A stretch of DNA of 64,000 nucleotides from Lewinella sp. LCG006 (GTDB lineage Bacteria > Bacteroidota > Bacteroidia > Chitinophagales > Saprospiraceae), in contig NZ_CP160680.1 of the NCBI RefSeq assembly GCF_040784935.1, positions 6,801,802 to 6,865,801 on the forward strand, written 5' to 3'. Shown piece by piece: positions 23,049-31,972 of this stretch (position 1 is the first letter of the stretch; every line of letters begins with the position of its first letter). Made by a program: the position numbers and the translations under genes. The notes under the pieces were generated by a model that saw only the letters and a program-made list of their open reading frames with translations, was not told where the DNA came from and did not search any database.

Positions 23049-24179
23049 TTAAAACAACTCTTCGAGCGTTGCGGTAAAAACCGTCCACGAAAATTGTTGC
23101 TTCATTCGTGCTACGCCTTCCTTTAGGCTTACCGCCTTTTCGTTTTGATAAAAATCAAGGACTGCATCAGCCAGTTCTGCGGCATCCTGGTCAATGACGT
23201 AACCTGCTTCCCCGTGAGGCACAATTTCCGGCAATCCCCCTACCCTGGTCACAATCATAGGTTTTTCGAAGTGGTAGGCCAATTGGGAAATGCCGCTTTG
23301 TGTTGCTGTCTTGTAAGGCTGTACCACCAAGTCCGCCGCACCGAAATAATACTTTACCTGGTCATTGGCGATGAAGGAAGTGTGCGCCACTACCCGATCT
23401 TCAATGCCCAATGTTGCCATGAGGTTTTCGTAATGCGCTTGGTTGCCATAGTATTCACCTGCCAATATCAGTGTTACCCCCAGCTCCCGAACCCGAGAAT
23501 CGGCCATTGCTTCAAGCAATAATTCCAATCCTTTGTACGCTCGAATGTAGCCAAAAAACAAGAGGTAGCGACCATCTTTGTCCAGTCCCAAATGTTCCCG
23601 AGCTGTTTGCTGTTCGACTTGCTCCCCATAGGTATCATAAATGGGATGAGGGGAGGTCCTGACGGGTGCCGTAGAAAAATCAGCCAATTCTTCTTTCACC
23701 GAAGTAGAAAGCGTCATAAAACCATCACAAGCTCCTGTAAAATAGCGAGACAACACCTGATCTCCCGGACGGCGCTCGTGCGGAATAATGTTGTGCACCA
23801 AGCCAATTCGTTTGGTCTGTTTAGCATCAAACTGCCGGAGGATAGTGCCCAGGCACGGTGCCATAAATGGCATCCAGTAGGCGGCGATGACTACGTCTGG
23901 ATGCAGTTGGCGCAACGCTCTTCCTACTTTCCACCAATTGAGGGGGTTCACCGCGTTGATCTTTCGTGTAATCACCAAGCCTTCCGGTGCGGGATCTTCT
24001 GCATACTGGGTATTGCCAGGAAAGAGGAAATCGGGGTATTGCAAGGTAAAAGTGACCAAACTCACCCGATAGCCAGCAGCTTGTAGGGCGTAAGCCAGGC
24101 GTTCGTTGAAAGCCGCCAAGCCTCCTCGATAGGGATAAGCAGGCCCCAGCAGCAGAATGTGCTTTGAGGAGTTACTCAT
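23049..24179 (-). CDS. Glycosyltransferase family 4
   Basis: 376 residues from the ATG at 24177-24179 (MSNSSKHILLLGPAYPYRGG); it overlaps the preceding gene by 8 bp. The N-terminal Rossmann domain has the GG motif YRGGLAAFNERLAYAL. The C-terminal GT-B domain has LLFFGYIRAYKGLELLLEAM and the acceptor/nucleotide region ADLVVQPYKTATQSGISQLA, followed by KPMIVTRVGGLPEIV. This is a retaining GT4 fold, typically cytoplasmic or membrane-associated and adding sugars in lipopolysaccharide or exopolysaccharide synthesis. Donor and acceptor are not known. Confidence 0.9.
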   Translation of the reverse strand: MSNSSKHILLLGPAYPYRGGLAAFNERLAYALQAAGYRVSLVTFTLQYPDFLFPGNTQYAEDPAPEGLVITRKINAVNPLNWWKVGRALRQLHPDVVIAAYWMPFMAPCLGTILRQFDAKQTKRIGLVHNIIPHERRPGDQVLSRYFTGACDGFMTLSTSVKEELADFSTAPVRTSPHPIYDTYGEQVEQQTAREHLGLDKDGRYLLFFGYIRAYKGLELLLEAMADSRVRELGVTLILAGEYYGNQAHYENLMATLGIEDRVVAHTSFIANDQVKYYFGAADLVVQPYKTATQSGISQLAYHFEKPMIVTRVGGLPEIVPHGEAGYVIDQDAAELADAVLDFYQNEKAVSLKEGVARMKQQFSWTVFTATLEELF

Positions 24180-25128
24180 GCTTGCTTGCTTGACCGATTT
24201 GCTGTTCAATAAGGTAATGGTTGCGATCGGTGGCCGAACGTACAATCAGTTCCGCCAGAAAGCCTGTAAGAAACAGCTGGGTGCCGATAATAGCACAGAT
24301 TAAGCCCAGGTAAAACAAGGGGCGATCGGTGATACCGTAATTCAAATAAATCAGTTTTGAAATACTGAGGTAAGTCAGAATCACGAACCCCAGAAGAAAT
24401 ACCACGGCTCCGATCATCCCGAAAAAGTGCATCGGACGTTTGCGAAAGCGAGAGATAAAAATGACGGATAACAAATCCAATGGCCCCCGAATAAAACGCT
24501 CAATGCCAAACTTGGTTACGCCATATTTACGTTCCTGGTGCTGAACAACCTTTTCGGTAATCTTTTTGAATCCCGCCCATTTGGCCAGCACAGGAATATA
24601 GCGGTGCATCTCGCCGTAAACTTCGATGCTTTTGATGACAGCTTTGCGGTAAGCCTTCAGTCCACAGTTAAAATCGTGAAGTTGAATGCCCGTCATGCGG
24701 CGTACCGTCCAATTGTAGAGTTTACTGGGCAAGTTTTTGGTCAGAACGGGATCATAGCGCTTTTTCTTCCAGCCCGAAACCAGGTCGTAACCTTCCTCAC
24801 GAATCATTGCCACCAGTTCCGGAATTTCATCTGGGCTATCTTGCAAATCGGCATCCATCGTGATGACCACATCCCCTTTGGCAGCATCAAAGCCAACGTA
24901 TAGGCCCGCAGATTTACCGTAGTTGCGCTGAAATTTTATTCCCCGCAGTTCTGGCATTTCCGCCGATAGTTTCTCGATTACCTCCCACGACCTATCCGTA
25001 CTTCCATCGTCCACCATGATGATTTCGTAACGATAAGCTTCCCGATCAGCTACCCGCTTGATCCAGGCCGCCAATTCGGGCAATGACTCTTCTTCGTTGT
25101 ACAGTGGAATAACGACGGATAAATCCAT
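24172..25128 (-). CDS. Family 2 glycosyltransferase with C-terminal membrane helices (polyprenyl-phosphate glycosyltransferase type)
   Basis: 318 residues. The GT-A domain holds DLSVVIPLYNEEESLPELAA, MVDDGSTDRSWE, the DXD-like VITMDADLQDSPDEI, and DFNCGLKAYRK. Two C-terminal transmembrane helices follow (MIGAVVFLLGFVILTYL, FYLGLICAIIGTQLFLTGFL). The layout matches ArnC/GtrB-type enzymes that load a sugar onto undecaprenyl phosphate at the inner membrane. It follows a DUF4199 gene and overlaps the GT4 gene, so translation of the two transferases is coupled. Confidence 0.9.
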   Translation of the reverse strand: MDLSVVIPLYNEEESLPELAAWIKRVADREAYRYEIIMVDDGSTDRSWEVIEKLSAEMPELRGIKFQRNYGKSAGLYVGFDAAKGDVVITMDADLQDSPDEIPELVAMIREEGYDLVSGWKKKRYDPVLTKNLPSKLYNWTVRRMTGIQLHDFNCGLKAYRKAVIKSIEVYGEMHRYIPVLAKWAGFKKITEKVVQHQERKYGVTKFGIERFIRGPLDLLSVIFISRFRKRPMHFFGMIGAVVFLLGFVILTYLSISKLIYLNYGITDRPLFYLGLICAIIGTQLFLTGFLAELIVRSATDRNHYLIEQQIGQASKHE

Positions 25129-25138
25129 GAGCTAATTA

Positions 25139-25603
25139 TTATTTTCTTCGGGAAAGGAGGAAACCAATACCTGTGGCCAACAAAAATCCGGGAATTAAAC
25201 TTTGCGCGTAAGCGAAGAAAGAACTCCCCACCGTTGGCATCACAGCATCTTTAGGATCATACCCCTGAGCCGCCATTAGCTCTCCTTGCAGCTTGACCAA
25301 CTCGGGGTCAAACACAGCAAAAAGCAGGTGATAATAAAAATAGAAAAGAGCGTTGGCCACCACAAAAACCATGAATCCGGGTTGGATATATGATTTCAGC
25401 TCGTTGGCAACAACCTTGCGCTGAGCACTCCACATCGCAAAGATATACACGACGTACGTGCTTAACCAAAGTCCTCGACTAAGCACCAGTTCTTTTTGAA
25501 TAAAATAGACCGAGGCAAATAGTACCACGACCAAGCCACCCGCTATGATCCCCCAGCGAATGCCATCCTGGCGCCACTGTTCCTCCTGTTGTTCATTGGT
25601 CAT
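25139..25603 (-). CDS. DUF4199 membrane protein
   Basis: 154 residues with four predicted helices: GIIAGGLVVVLFASVYFIQ, LWLSTYVVYIFAMW, PGFMVFVVANALFYFYYHLL and FFAYAQSLIPGFLLATGIGF, ending SRRK. This is the DUF4199 arrangement, common in Bacteroidota next to GT2 genes and dihydroorotase, as here. Function unknown; membrane support of lipid-linked sugar transfer is a guess from neighbours. Confidence 0.85.
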   Translation of the reverse strand: MTNEQQEEQWRQDGIRWGIIAGGLVVVLFASVYFIQKELVLSRGLWLSTYVVYIFAMWSAQRKVVANELKSYIQPGFMVFVVANALFYFYYHLLFAVFDPELVKLQGELMAAQGYDPKDAVMPTVGSSFFAYAQSLIPGFLLATGIGFLLSRRK

Positions 25604-25616
25604 AAGTAATTGTTAT

Positions 25617-26882
25617 TTAGGAGGTGACGAACTGATCACCGTTCAAAATACCCAAAGGCTTGCCCGTCAATGTTTGACCAATCAATGGCGAATTTTTCGA
25701 CTTTGAATGGATATCTTGCAGCGTTACTTCACGCAACGTATTGTATTGATAAAAAGTAAGTTGTGCACGGCTACCTACAGTAATACTTGATGGATCTAAT
25801 TGAAAAATTCGGCGTGGACCACTGGTAAACTTGCTGATCAGCTCTTCTTCCGTGAGAAAATCACCCACCCCGTGGCGAGCTGCGGAAAAAGCAGTGGAGA
25901 TCGTTGCCGCGCCAAAGTCAGCATAGGCAAATTCCAGCTGCTTGGCTTCCAACTCCAAGGGCGTATGATTAGAGGAAATGCAGTCGATCGTGCCATCTTT
26001 CAAGCCCTGTAATAAGGCCTGGCGATCTTGCTCTTCCCGCAGCGGAGGGAGCACTTTACAATCGCTATTGAAATTTTCGACGTCCTTGACGGTGAGCAGT
26101 AAGTTGAGCGCAGCTACAGAAGCCGTCACCCGTAGCCCTTGGGCTTTGGCAGCCCGTATTTTCTCCACCCCCACTGCCGTGGAAACATGGCTGACATGGA
26201 GGCGAGAATCGGTATATTCCAACAAGCGCAAGTCACGATCAATCATCAACTCCTCGGCCAAGGAAGGAATGCCTAGCATCCCCAACATGGTACTCACCAT
26301 ACCTTCGTGGAGCTGCCCTTTACCAGCAATGGTCGCTTCCTGGGGCTGGTTCATGATCAGCCCATCAAAGGTCTTCACGTAAAGTAGTGCACGCAATAAC
26401 AGGCCTGCGTGCTGAATGCTATGACTACCGTCTGAAAAAGCAACGGCTCCAGCCGCTCGCATATCCAGCATTTCGGTAATTTCCTTGCCCGCAAGGTCTT
26501 TACTCACCGCTCCGATGGGCAGTAATTCTACCGGTGCAAAACGCGCTTGTTGCAGCAAATAACTCACTCCCGACTTGTCGTGAATAACGGGATGAGCTTC
26601 CGGACGCAGCCCTACCTTGGTGAAACCACCAGCAGCGGCAGCTTTGGTGAGTGAGGTAATATCTTCGCGGTGTTCAAACCCCGGGTCACCGCCGATGGCT
26701 TCGAGATCAACCCACCCAGTAGACACACTTGCTTGCGGTAAGCGGATTTCTTTCTCCTCTCCAAGCTTCAAGTCAGGTCCAATCTCCGCGACTAAGCCAT
26801 TGGCAACCCGAATATCCACTGTCTGTCCGTGCCATTCATTGCCCGGGTCCATGATTTTTACTGCTCGAAAAAGCCACTGCAT
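25617..26882 (-). CDS. Dihydroorotase-like amidohydrolase lacking the usual metal ligands
   Basis: 421 residues with the amidohydrolase/dihydroorotase layout. The region normally holding the HxH metal motif reads WVDLEAIGGDPGFEHREDI (from residue 58), so the two histidines are missing although FEHREDI is kept. The late motif normally TDHAPH reads SSNHTPLE. Other blocks are conserved (AAAAGGFTKVGLRPE, LHVSHVSTAVGVEKI, SKFTSGPRRIF). It heads an operon with DUF4199, GT2, GT4 and gmhA. Bacteroidota often carry this divergent form. It may be inactive, act with a partner as in dihydroorotase/aspartate transcarbamoylase complexes, or use another metal site. No symbol is given because activity is doubtful. 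Confidence 0.8.
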   Translation of the reverse strand: MQWLFRAVKIMDPGNEWHGQTVDIRVANGLVAEIGPDLKLGEEKEIRLPQASVSTGWVDLEAIGGDPGFEHREDITSLTKAAAAGGFTKVGLRPEAHPVIHDKSGVSYLLQQARFAPVELLPIGAVSKDLAGKEITEMLDMRAAGAVAFSDGSHSIQHAGLLLRALLYVKTFDGLIMNQPQEATIAGKGQLHEGMVSTMLGMLGIPSLAEELMIDRDLRLLEYTDSRLHVSHVSTAVGVEKIRAAKAQGLRVTASVAALNLLLTVKDVENFNSDCKVLPPLREEQDRQALLQGLKDGTIDCISSNHTPLELEAKQLEFAYADFGAATISTAFSAARHGVGDFLTEEELISKFTSGPRRIFQLDPSSITVGSRAQLTFYQYNTLREVTLQDIHSKSKNSPLIGQTLTGKPLGILNGDQFVTS

Positions 26883-26948
26883 AAGCGTATCCTAATTTGA
26901 AGGCCAAATTTAGGAATTTTGGAGGAGATAGAAGTAGGTTCTATTGCC

Positions 26949-26956
26949 TAACTTTG
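26949..26956 (+). promoter_or_regulatory. -7-like box immediately before the nuclease gene
   Basis: TAACTTTG matches TAnnTTTG and ends only 4 bp before the ATG at 26961, so transcription would start at or just past the ATG. Either the mRNA is leaderless or the match is accidental. Confidence 0.35.
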
Positions 26957-26960
26957 TCAC

Positions 26961-28202
26961 ATGAAGAAGACCACTGTAATACTCCTCCTCTCCATCAGCT
27001 TGATAGGAGGGCAACTGAATAGTCAAACCCTGGAAAACCAGGTGACTACCCTGGAACAGGAAATTGCCAAATTGGATGCCCAAAAAGCCGCTTTACTGGC
27101 TCAGGTTGAAGACCTGAAACTGCAAATGATCCGACGTGATTTGAAAGCAGTAGGCTTACCGTCAGAGGAGTACGTTGAGCACAGCGCCATGCTATTGGAA
27201 TATGCTGAGCAGCACGAGCAAGCCAAATGGGTGGCCCACATCATTACCCCAGATGTTATTGACGGCAATGTTTTTCGGACCAATGATTTTCGGGAAGATC
27301 CACTCATCACCTCTGGTTCGGCGACGGAGGTCGACTACTTTCTCAAATACTTACAGCCCGATAGCACTTACAAATACGATGGTTTTGGTTACGACCGTGG
27401 ACACCTGGCGCCTTCGGCTGATTTCCGTTGGTCGCAACAGGCCTTATCGGAATCTTACTTTTACAGCAACATGTCGCCCCAGCTTCCTGACTTCAACCGC
27501 GAAGGTTGGGCGGAGTTGGAAGGGCTGTTACGTCGTTATATTGTCGACCATCCCGAGACACAACTCTACGTCGTGACGGGGCCGCTATTGAATGACAACC
27601 TGCCGGTGATTGAACGCAGCGTCAACAAAGTCTCCATTCCACGCGAATTCTTCAAAGTAGTACTGGACCTGAAGACGGGCGACGCCATTGGTTTCTTGAT
27701 GCCTAATGCGACCATCTCCAAGCCCATTTCGGAATATGCCAAATCCATCGACGAGATAGAAGCACTCACCGGATTGGATTTCTTTTCCCTCATCGAGCAG
27801 GAAGAGACGATAGAGAGCCATGTACACCTGGAGCACTGGTTTTCCGACCTCCCTCAAGGCGATGTCGCCCCTATCTACCCTCCTAGCCTACCTCGTGGTC
27901 ATTTCAATACCGAGCAAGCCAAGCAATACATGGGCGAAAACAAGTCCATCACGGTGGTAGGCAAAGTAGTGGGCAGCCGTTATAGCCGTTCTGGCAATCT
28001 GTGGTTTAACCTCGACAAGCAGTTTCCCAACCAGATTTTTTCGGTCTACATCCGCAAAGACGACCTTGTCAACTTCGAAGGTGACCCCAAGGAGTTTTTC
28101 GACGGGCAGGTGATCAAGGTCACCGGTGTCATCCAGGACTTCAGTGGTGTGCCTACGGTGAATGTGGAACGGAGTGGGGAGATTGAGGTGTTTGGGGAGT
28201 GA
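26961..28202 (+). CDS. Secreted DNA/RNA non-specific endonuclease with C-terminal OB-like domain
   Basis: 413 residues. A signal peptide (MKKTTVILLLSISLIGGQLN) is followed by a coiled coil with leucine and isoleucine heptads (LENQVTTLEQEIAKLDAQKA). Next is the beta-beta-alpha metal nuclease core with catalytic DRGHLAPSADF, asparagines in YFYSNMSPQLPDFN and the ETQLYVVTGPLL strand. The C-terminal 90 residues (ITVVGKVVGSRYSRSGNLWF, then VIKVTGVIQDFSG) look like an OB-fold nucleic-acid-binding domain, as in similar Bacteroidota nucleases. The enzyme is likely periplasmic or extracellular and scavenges or degrades nucleic acid. Confidence 0.9.
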   Translation: MKKTTVILLLSISLIGGQLNSQTLENQVTTLEQEIAKLDAQKAALLAQVEDLKLQMIRRDLKAVGLPSEEYVEHSAMLLEYAEQHEQAKWVAHIITPDVIDGNVFRTNDFREDPLITSGSATEVDYFLKYLQPDSTYKYDGFGYDRGHLAPSADFRWSQQALSESYFYSNMSPQLPDFNREGWAELEGLLRRYIVDHPETQLYVVTGPLLNDNLPVIERSVNKVSIPREFFKVVLDLKTGDAIGFLMPNATISKPISEYAKSIDEIEALTGLDFFSLIEQEETIESHVHLEHWFSDLPQGDVAPIYPPSLPRGHFNTEQAKQYMGENKSITVVGKVVGSRYSRSGNLWFNLDKQFPNQIFSVYIRKDDLVNFEGDPKEFFDGQVIKVTGVIQDFSGVPTVNVERSGEIEVFGE

Positions 28203-28210
28203 GGGGGCTT

Positions 28211-28867
28211 CTAGTTTTTTATATACTTACAGTCAGTTTTTATATTCAACAAATCGATAAAATCATCAATTGAATTATCTACTTCAAGACCAATTTTAAA
28301 AGCTGCTTTATTAGTATAATACAAATCGTAATGAGTTAAAGGATGCCTATCCGGTATTCCTTTTTCTTTGGCAACATTAAATCCTTCTAAATCTTTATCA
28401 TATCTAATATATCCATCTTCAAAAAGCATCAACTCCTTCAGAAAACTCCAAAGCTCTTCACTTTCTAGACTATTAGAACTTTCAAAAATAGAATCAGCAA
28501 AACCTAAAACACAATCATCATTAAAGCTATCACAGTTAATAGCTGATTTCGTTTTTGAAATCAGATAAGCATCAACATTAATATTATTTAAGTAATGAAA
28601 ATAAATCCTACCACCTTCCTCGTACAAATTAAATGGAAACACAATTGAATAATATTTATTTTTCGAGCTAAAAAACAATCTACTCATCTTATCAATAACA
28701 AGTTTTATTTCATCATTTGAATTATTTTCACCAATATGAGGATTCGACAAAATATACCTACTGGCCTCTAAAAGGATATTAATAATTTGAATTTTAGACT
28801 TGATTCTCTCTTTAGGAAAAAAGAGATCTTTTGAATAAGAGTCAATTTTATATACAAAAACTTTCAT
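28211..28867 (-). CDS. Unknown AT-rich partner of the SF1 helicase
   Basis: 218 residues, not recognised. It is acidic and rich in Asn, Ile, Asp and Ser with no transmembrane helix or signal. The only hints are a helical N-terminus (IKSKIQIINILLEASRYIL) and DRHPLTHYDLYYTNKAAFKI in the C-terminal third, followed by KIGLEVDNSIDDFIDLL. Its ATG shares one base with the helicase stop codon (28867), so the two are translationally coupled and probably act together. Base composition is markedly more AT-rich than the flanking genes. A possible effector or accessory subunit of a defence-type system, by context only. Confidence 0.6.
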   Translation of the reverse strand: MKVFVYKIDSYSKDLFFPKERIKSKIQIINILLEASRYILSNPHIGENNSNDEIKLVIDKMSRLFFSSKNKYYSIVFPFNLYEEGGRIYFHYLNNINVDAYLISKTKSAINCDSFNDDCVLGFADSIFESSNSLESEELWSFLKELMLFEDGYIRYDKDLEGFNVAKEKGIPDRHPLTHYDLYYTNKAAFKIGLEVDNSIDDFIDLLNIKTDCKYIKN

Positions 28868-30858
28868 TAGCTATAAAATTCTTTATTTGCGACGATAAAT
28901 TTAACAGTTTTATCTTTATCAAATTCCTCGATATCTGTCTGAATAATAGCTTTCTCTAATTTTGACCTAAATCTATTATCAATTTCTAACTCATTAAAAA
29001 TTTCGTTTAAAAATTCTTTATAAGATATATTTTTCTTATTCTGTATTCTCACCAACGTACTTTTTATAGCAATTTTTTCCTCTTCAGAAGGCTCGCTTGT
29101 CCTGATTAAATTTTCGTCATTTATAACTTTCAAACCACTTATTAATGCAGATAACCCTATTTCATTTTGAACCAATAAGTATGACTGAATAAACGACCTT
29201 GTAAGCATTGTGTATAATATATTCCTATATCTATATGTGTTTTTTATACCGGCTGTTATACAAATAACAAATGGAAATTCAAGACCCTTCACATTGTTTG
29301 TATTCGTAATGTAAACTGCATTTTTTGTCTTCGACTTTGTTTCTATAGCTCTATTTACGTTCCACTCCAACTGACTTCTTATGGAGTAACAAAGGCTATC
29401 TATATATTCATAAATAGCCTTATTCCTATCAAGAATAATAATTGCAATATCTTCTGGCATTACAGTTTTGTGTCTTTCCTTAATTGATTTAAGTATTTTT
29501 ATAACATCAATAATTTTAGTTGAGTTTTCAATAACAGTACTTTCGAAATCTTCAAGCATTAGACCCTCAAATCTCCTAATTGGCTCTCTTGATAATTCTA
29601 CTTGGTTATTACCAATTCTGTTAACATTATATCCTATTGCCTTCCAATACAAGTCTTCAAACCAATTGAGTTTTTCCTTCTCAAATAATCCTAGTCCGAT
29701 TGAATGAGCAAACATCAGAGTTCTTGGATCAGTCCTATAACACCTATTTAAAATAACATCAACTTCAAGTTCTGTTTCTAGAGTATTTTCAAAAATATCT
29801 TGAAAAATATCTCCAGCAATATAAATTTTTTTTCTAGTTATTTTATCGCATAAATCAAAAAAAACTTTTGGGAAATCTTGCCTTTCGTCAATAAGAATAT
29901 AGTCAAATGCAAATTCAAAATCCTCATCATCTATTCCATTAATATATTCAAGAGCTAAAGTAAAAATTTTATTATAATTAGTAGAAAAGTCATAACCAAG
30001 GAATGGAAAATTATAAAAACTAGCAATATAACTATAAAGCCCCGAATTCGAGTCTTTACCAGAACCCCAAGCCCTATTGACCCAAAGTTTTGAGTTCCAT
30101 TCAATTTGTTTCTCAACTCTCATAAAATTAAAGAAAGAAGGTATTCTTGATCTAAGTGTATTTGCTAATGCAATATTATGGCAAGTGAAGAAAATTTTCG
30201 GTTCTTCTTCAAGAACATAAAGCTCTTTCAGCTTATGAAGTAGTAACTCTGTTTTTCCTGTTCCAGAAAGACCTTGTATGGAAACTGTTTTATTTGTAAA
30301 TTTTTGATAAATGAATCTGGTTTGATCTCCATCAAACAGAATTATATTTTGCTTAACTTTATCTAAAAGGGTTTCAGGTTCTTTTACACCAACTTTAGTG
30401 ATGTCATTAATACTTCCAACTATCAACGAAATCAATAATTCTCCAACACGTTGGTTATCATCATCTAAGTTGTTTTCTCTAAATATTTGCTCTATAGTTA
30501 AATTATTATTAGGAGTTATCCTATTTATAATTTCACTTTTCCATTCCCTAGGTCTTCCAATATATTCTTTATAAGAATACTTATCAGATATATAACTTAA
30601 GTCTTCTATAAAATCTTCGCAATATTCATTAAACAACGGTGCATTATCAATTAAATCTAGAAATAAAATCCTATACCCAGGCGAAAGAATTACTATAACA
30701 TTTTCTTCATAAGAATAAGAATATTTCTCTCCAAGAGGTGCTGAAATTAAATAAACCTGCTGCTCCGTATTTTGTTCAGCGTAGTTTTTTATTTTTCTAA
30801 TCCAGTCTTTGTTTACGTCATTTTCTTCTATATGACTATAGAATAAGCTATTGTCCAT
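28867..30858 (-). CDS. Superfamily 1 (UvrD/Rep-type) ATPase/helicase in an AT-rich island
   Basis: 663 residues from the ATG at 30856-30858. A roughly 180-residue N-terminal domain of unknown fold includes YSYKEYIGRPREWKSEI. Walker A is GLSGTGKTELL (196-206), Walker B region FDYILIDERQDFP, an arginine-bearing motif VILNRCYRTDPRTL, and late motifs NVKGLEFPFV and LYTMLTRSFIQSYLLV. This is the SF1A helicase fold, with UvrD-like motifs V and VI at the C-terminus. The gene is strikingly AT-rich against its neighbours and is coupled to a small unknown gene. That is typical of horizontally acquired, phage-defence-like pairs. DNA or RNA preference is not visible. Confidence 0.8.
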   Translation of the reverse strand: MDNSLFYSHIEENDVNKDWIRKIKNYAEQNTEQQVYLISAPLGEKYSYSYEENVIVILSPGYRILFLDLIDNAPLFNEYCEDFIEDLSYISDKYSYKEYIGRPREWKSEIINRITPNNNLTIEQIFRENNLDDDNQRVGELLISLIVGSINDITKVGVKEPETLLDKVKQNIILFDGDQTRFIYQKFTNKTVSIQGLSGTGKTELLLHKLKELYVLEEEPKIFFTCHNIALANTLRSRIPSFFNFMRVEKQIEWNSKLWVNRAWGSGKDSNSGLYSYIASFYNFPFLGYDFSTNYNKIFTLALEYINGIDDEDFEFAFDYILIDERQDFPKVFFDLCDKITRKKIYIAGDIFQDIFENTLETELEVDVILNRCYRTDPRTLMFAHSIGLGLFEKEKLNWFEDLYWKAIGYNVNRIGNNQVELSREPIRRFEGLMLEDFESTVIENSTKIIDVIKILKSIKERHKTVMPEDIAIIILDRNKAIYEYIDSLCYSIRSQLEWNVNRAIETKSKTKNAVYITNTNNVKGLEFPFVICITAGIKNTYRYRNILYTMLTRSFIQSYLLVQNEIGLSALISGLKVINDENLIRTSEPSEEEKIAIKSTLVRIQNKKNISYKEFLNEIFNELEIDNRFRSKLEKAIIQTDIEEFDKDKTVKFIVANKEFYS

Positions 30859-31156
30859 GTTCAATATTTAATAAGATAAATATAGTTATTTTACACCTAT
30901 TGGAGGTAACAAAACTTCTACACATCTTAAAATTCACCCTATTATACTCATCTTCGACCAAGTAAGCCTAATGAAATCACCTTGGAATTACTTCTAAGAG
31001 ATGCTTTCATGACCCATAAAAACCTCTCCAGCGGCCAAACGAGGTTAAATATTAGAGGTCTTTCTGCCACGAATTAGTTAAACCTAAGATAAAGTCAAAC
31101 ATAATTAAATCACTCCCTCCCCCGTTCGGTGTCGGTTGTACCTACGTCACTACTTC
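30859..31156. other. Gene-free spacer upstream of the helicase island
   Basis: About 300 bp with no convincing reading frame. Composition changes from AT-rich near 30.9 kb to average by 31.1 kb, marking the island edge. It is A/T-rich just upstream of the helicase start, but I see no clear TAnnTTTG box. No tRNA, IS end or obvious direct repeat was found at the boundary. Confidence 0.5.
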
Positions 31157-31969
31157 TCAAAAAAAACCACCCCTCTCCCATTCCCCATACCAAACAGGCC
31201 AAATCTCAGCTAATCCCTCCGTGGTATACCCGTATTTTTGGGAAAGCGATCGAAAAGCTTGTGACAAGGCTTGTCCATCCGCCAAGGCTTGCAACAACAG
31301 ATACTGTTCCCGATGTAGGTCAAAGAAGGCCAGCTTGTAATCACGGCGCAAGATGGCATAGTAACTTGGTGCAGGACCAGGAAACTCAGGCTCTTCGCCT
31401 TTGGCCACCGACTGGTAAAACCAGCGCACCGGAAACTTGGTCGCCAGGAGGCGTAAGCCAGGAACGAGAGCCAGTTGTTCTGGCGACGTAGCCATGGTAG
31501 CCAGCGGACCATTGTGGTCCACATCGGCATTAAACAGGTGGTTGATTAGCCATTCAAAGCGGGCGAGTTCGATCATGAAGTCAGGCCAATCTTCTTTAAT
31601 AGGTTCATCGCGATCGGGGCGGGTTTCCTCCAGGTAGGTCATGAAGCGATCGCCGAGGTTGGCGAGGCTGTAGCTTTCGGAGGGGTATTTGCGGAGGTAT
31701 TCGTCGGCGAAAGCCTGGAACAATTCCGGGCTTAGCGCATATTCCAAGGCCGTAAACTGTTTCGCCAGACAGTCGCGCAAGCGGGCGGTATAACCATGTT
31801 GATAAATCGCCAGATGTTGTTTCGCGGCCAGGCGTTTGGAAGGCTTGAAAACTTCCTCAATGGAGACACTCCTCCCCTCTCCTACTTTCGCAGCATCATA
31901 ACCTGGATGAAGTAACATCTTCAACATCCACTGTTGGAAATCCGCTAAGGAGAGTGCTGGTTTATCCAC
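31157..31969 (-). CDS. BufC/HvfC-type partner protein of the MNIO enzyme (DUF2063 N-terminal domain)
   Basis: 270 residues from a GTG at 31967-31969, three bases after the MNIO stop codon. The N-terminal part has the DUF2063 (HvfC/BufC) pattern: LADFQQWMLKMLLHP, then LAIYQHGYTARLRDCLAKQF with FTALEYALSPELFQAFADEY and a later FMIELARFEWLINHLF. The C-terminal half is beta-rich (ALVPGLRLLATKFPVRWFYQ) and ends in a small winged-helix-like stretch (ADGQALSQAFRSLSQKYG). In known MNIO systems this partner binds the precursor peptide and is needed for modification by the MNIO enzyme. It is last in the operon. Confidence 0.85.
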   Translation of the reverse strand: MDKPALSLADFQQWMLKMLLHPGYDAAKVGEGRSVSIEEVFKPSKRLAAKQHLAIYQHGYTARLRDCLAKQFTALEYALSPELFQAFADEYLRKYPSESYSLANLGDRFMTYLEETRPDRDEPIKEDWPDFMIELARFEWLINHLFNADVDHNGPLATMATSPEQLALVPGLRLLATKFPVRWFYQSVAKGEEPEFPGPAPSYYAILRRDYKLAFFDLHREQYLLLQALADGQALSQAFRSLSQKYGYTTEGLAEIWPVWYGEWERGGFF

Positions 31970-31972
31970 TTT

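Noticed and set aside
28211-31156. Prophage or plasmid fragment
   Set aside because: No integrase, structural, replication or conjugation genes and no att repeats were seen; only base composition is unusual.
31129-31491. 120-codon plus-strand frame
   Set aside because: It is antisense to the BufC-like gene.
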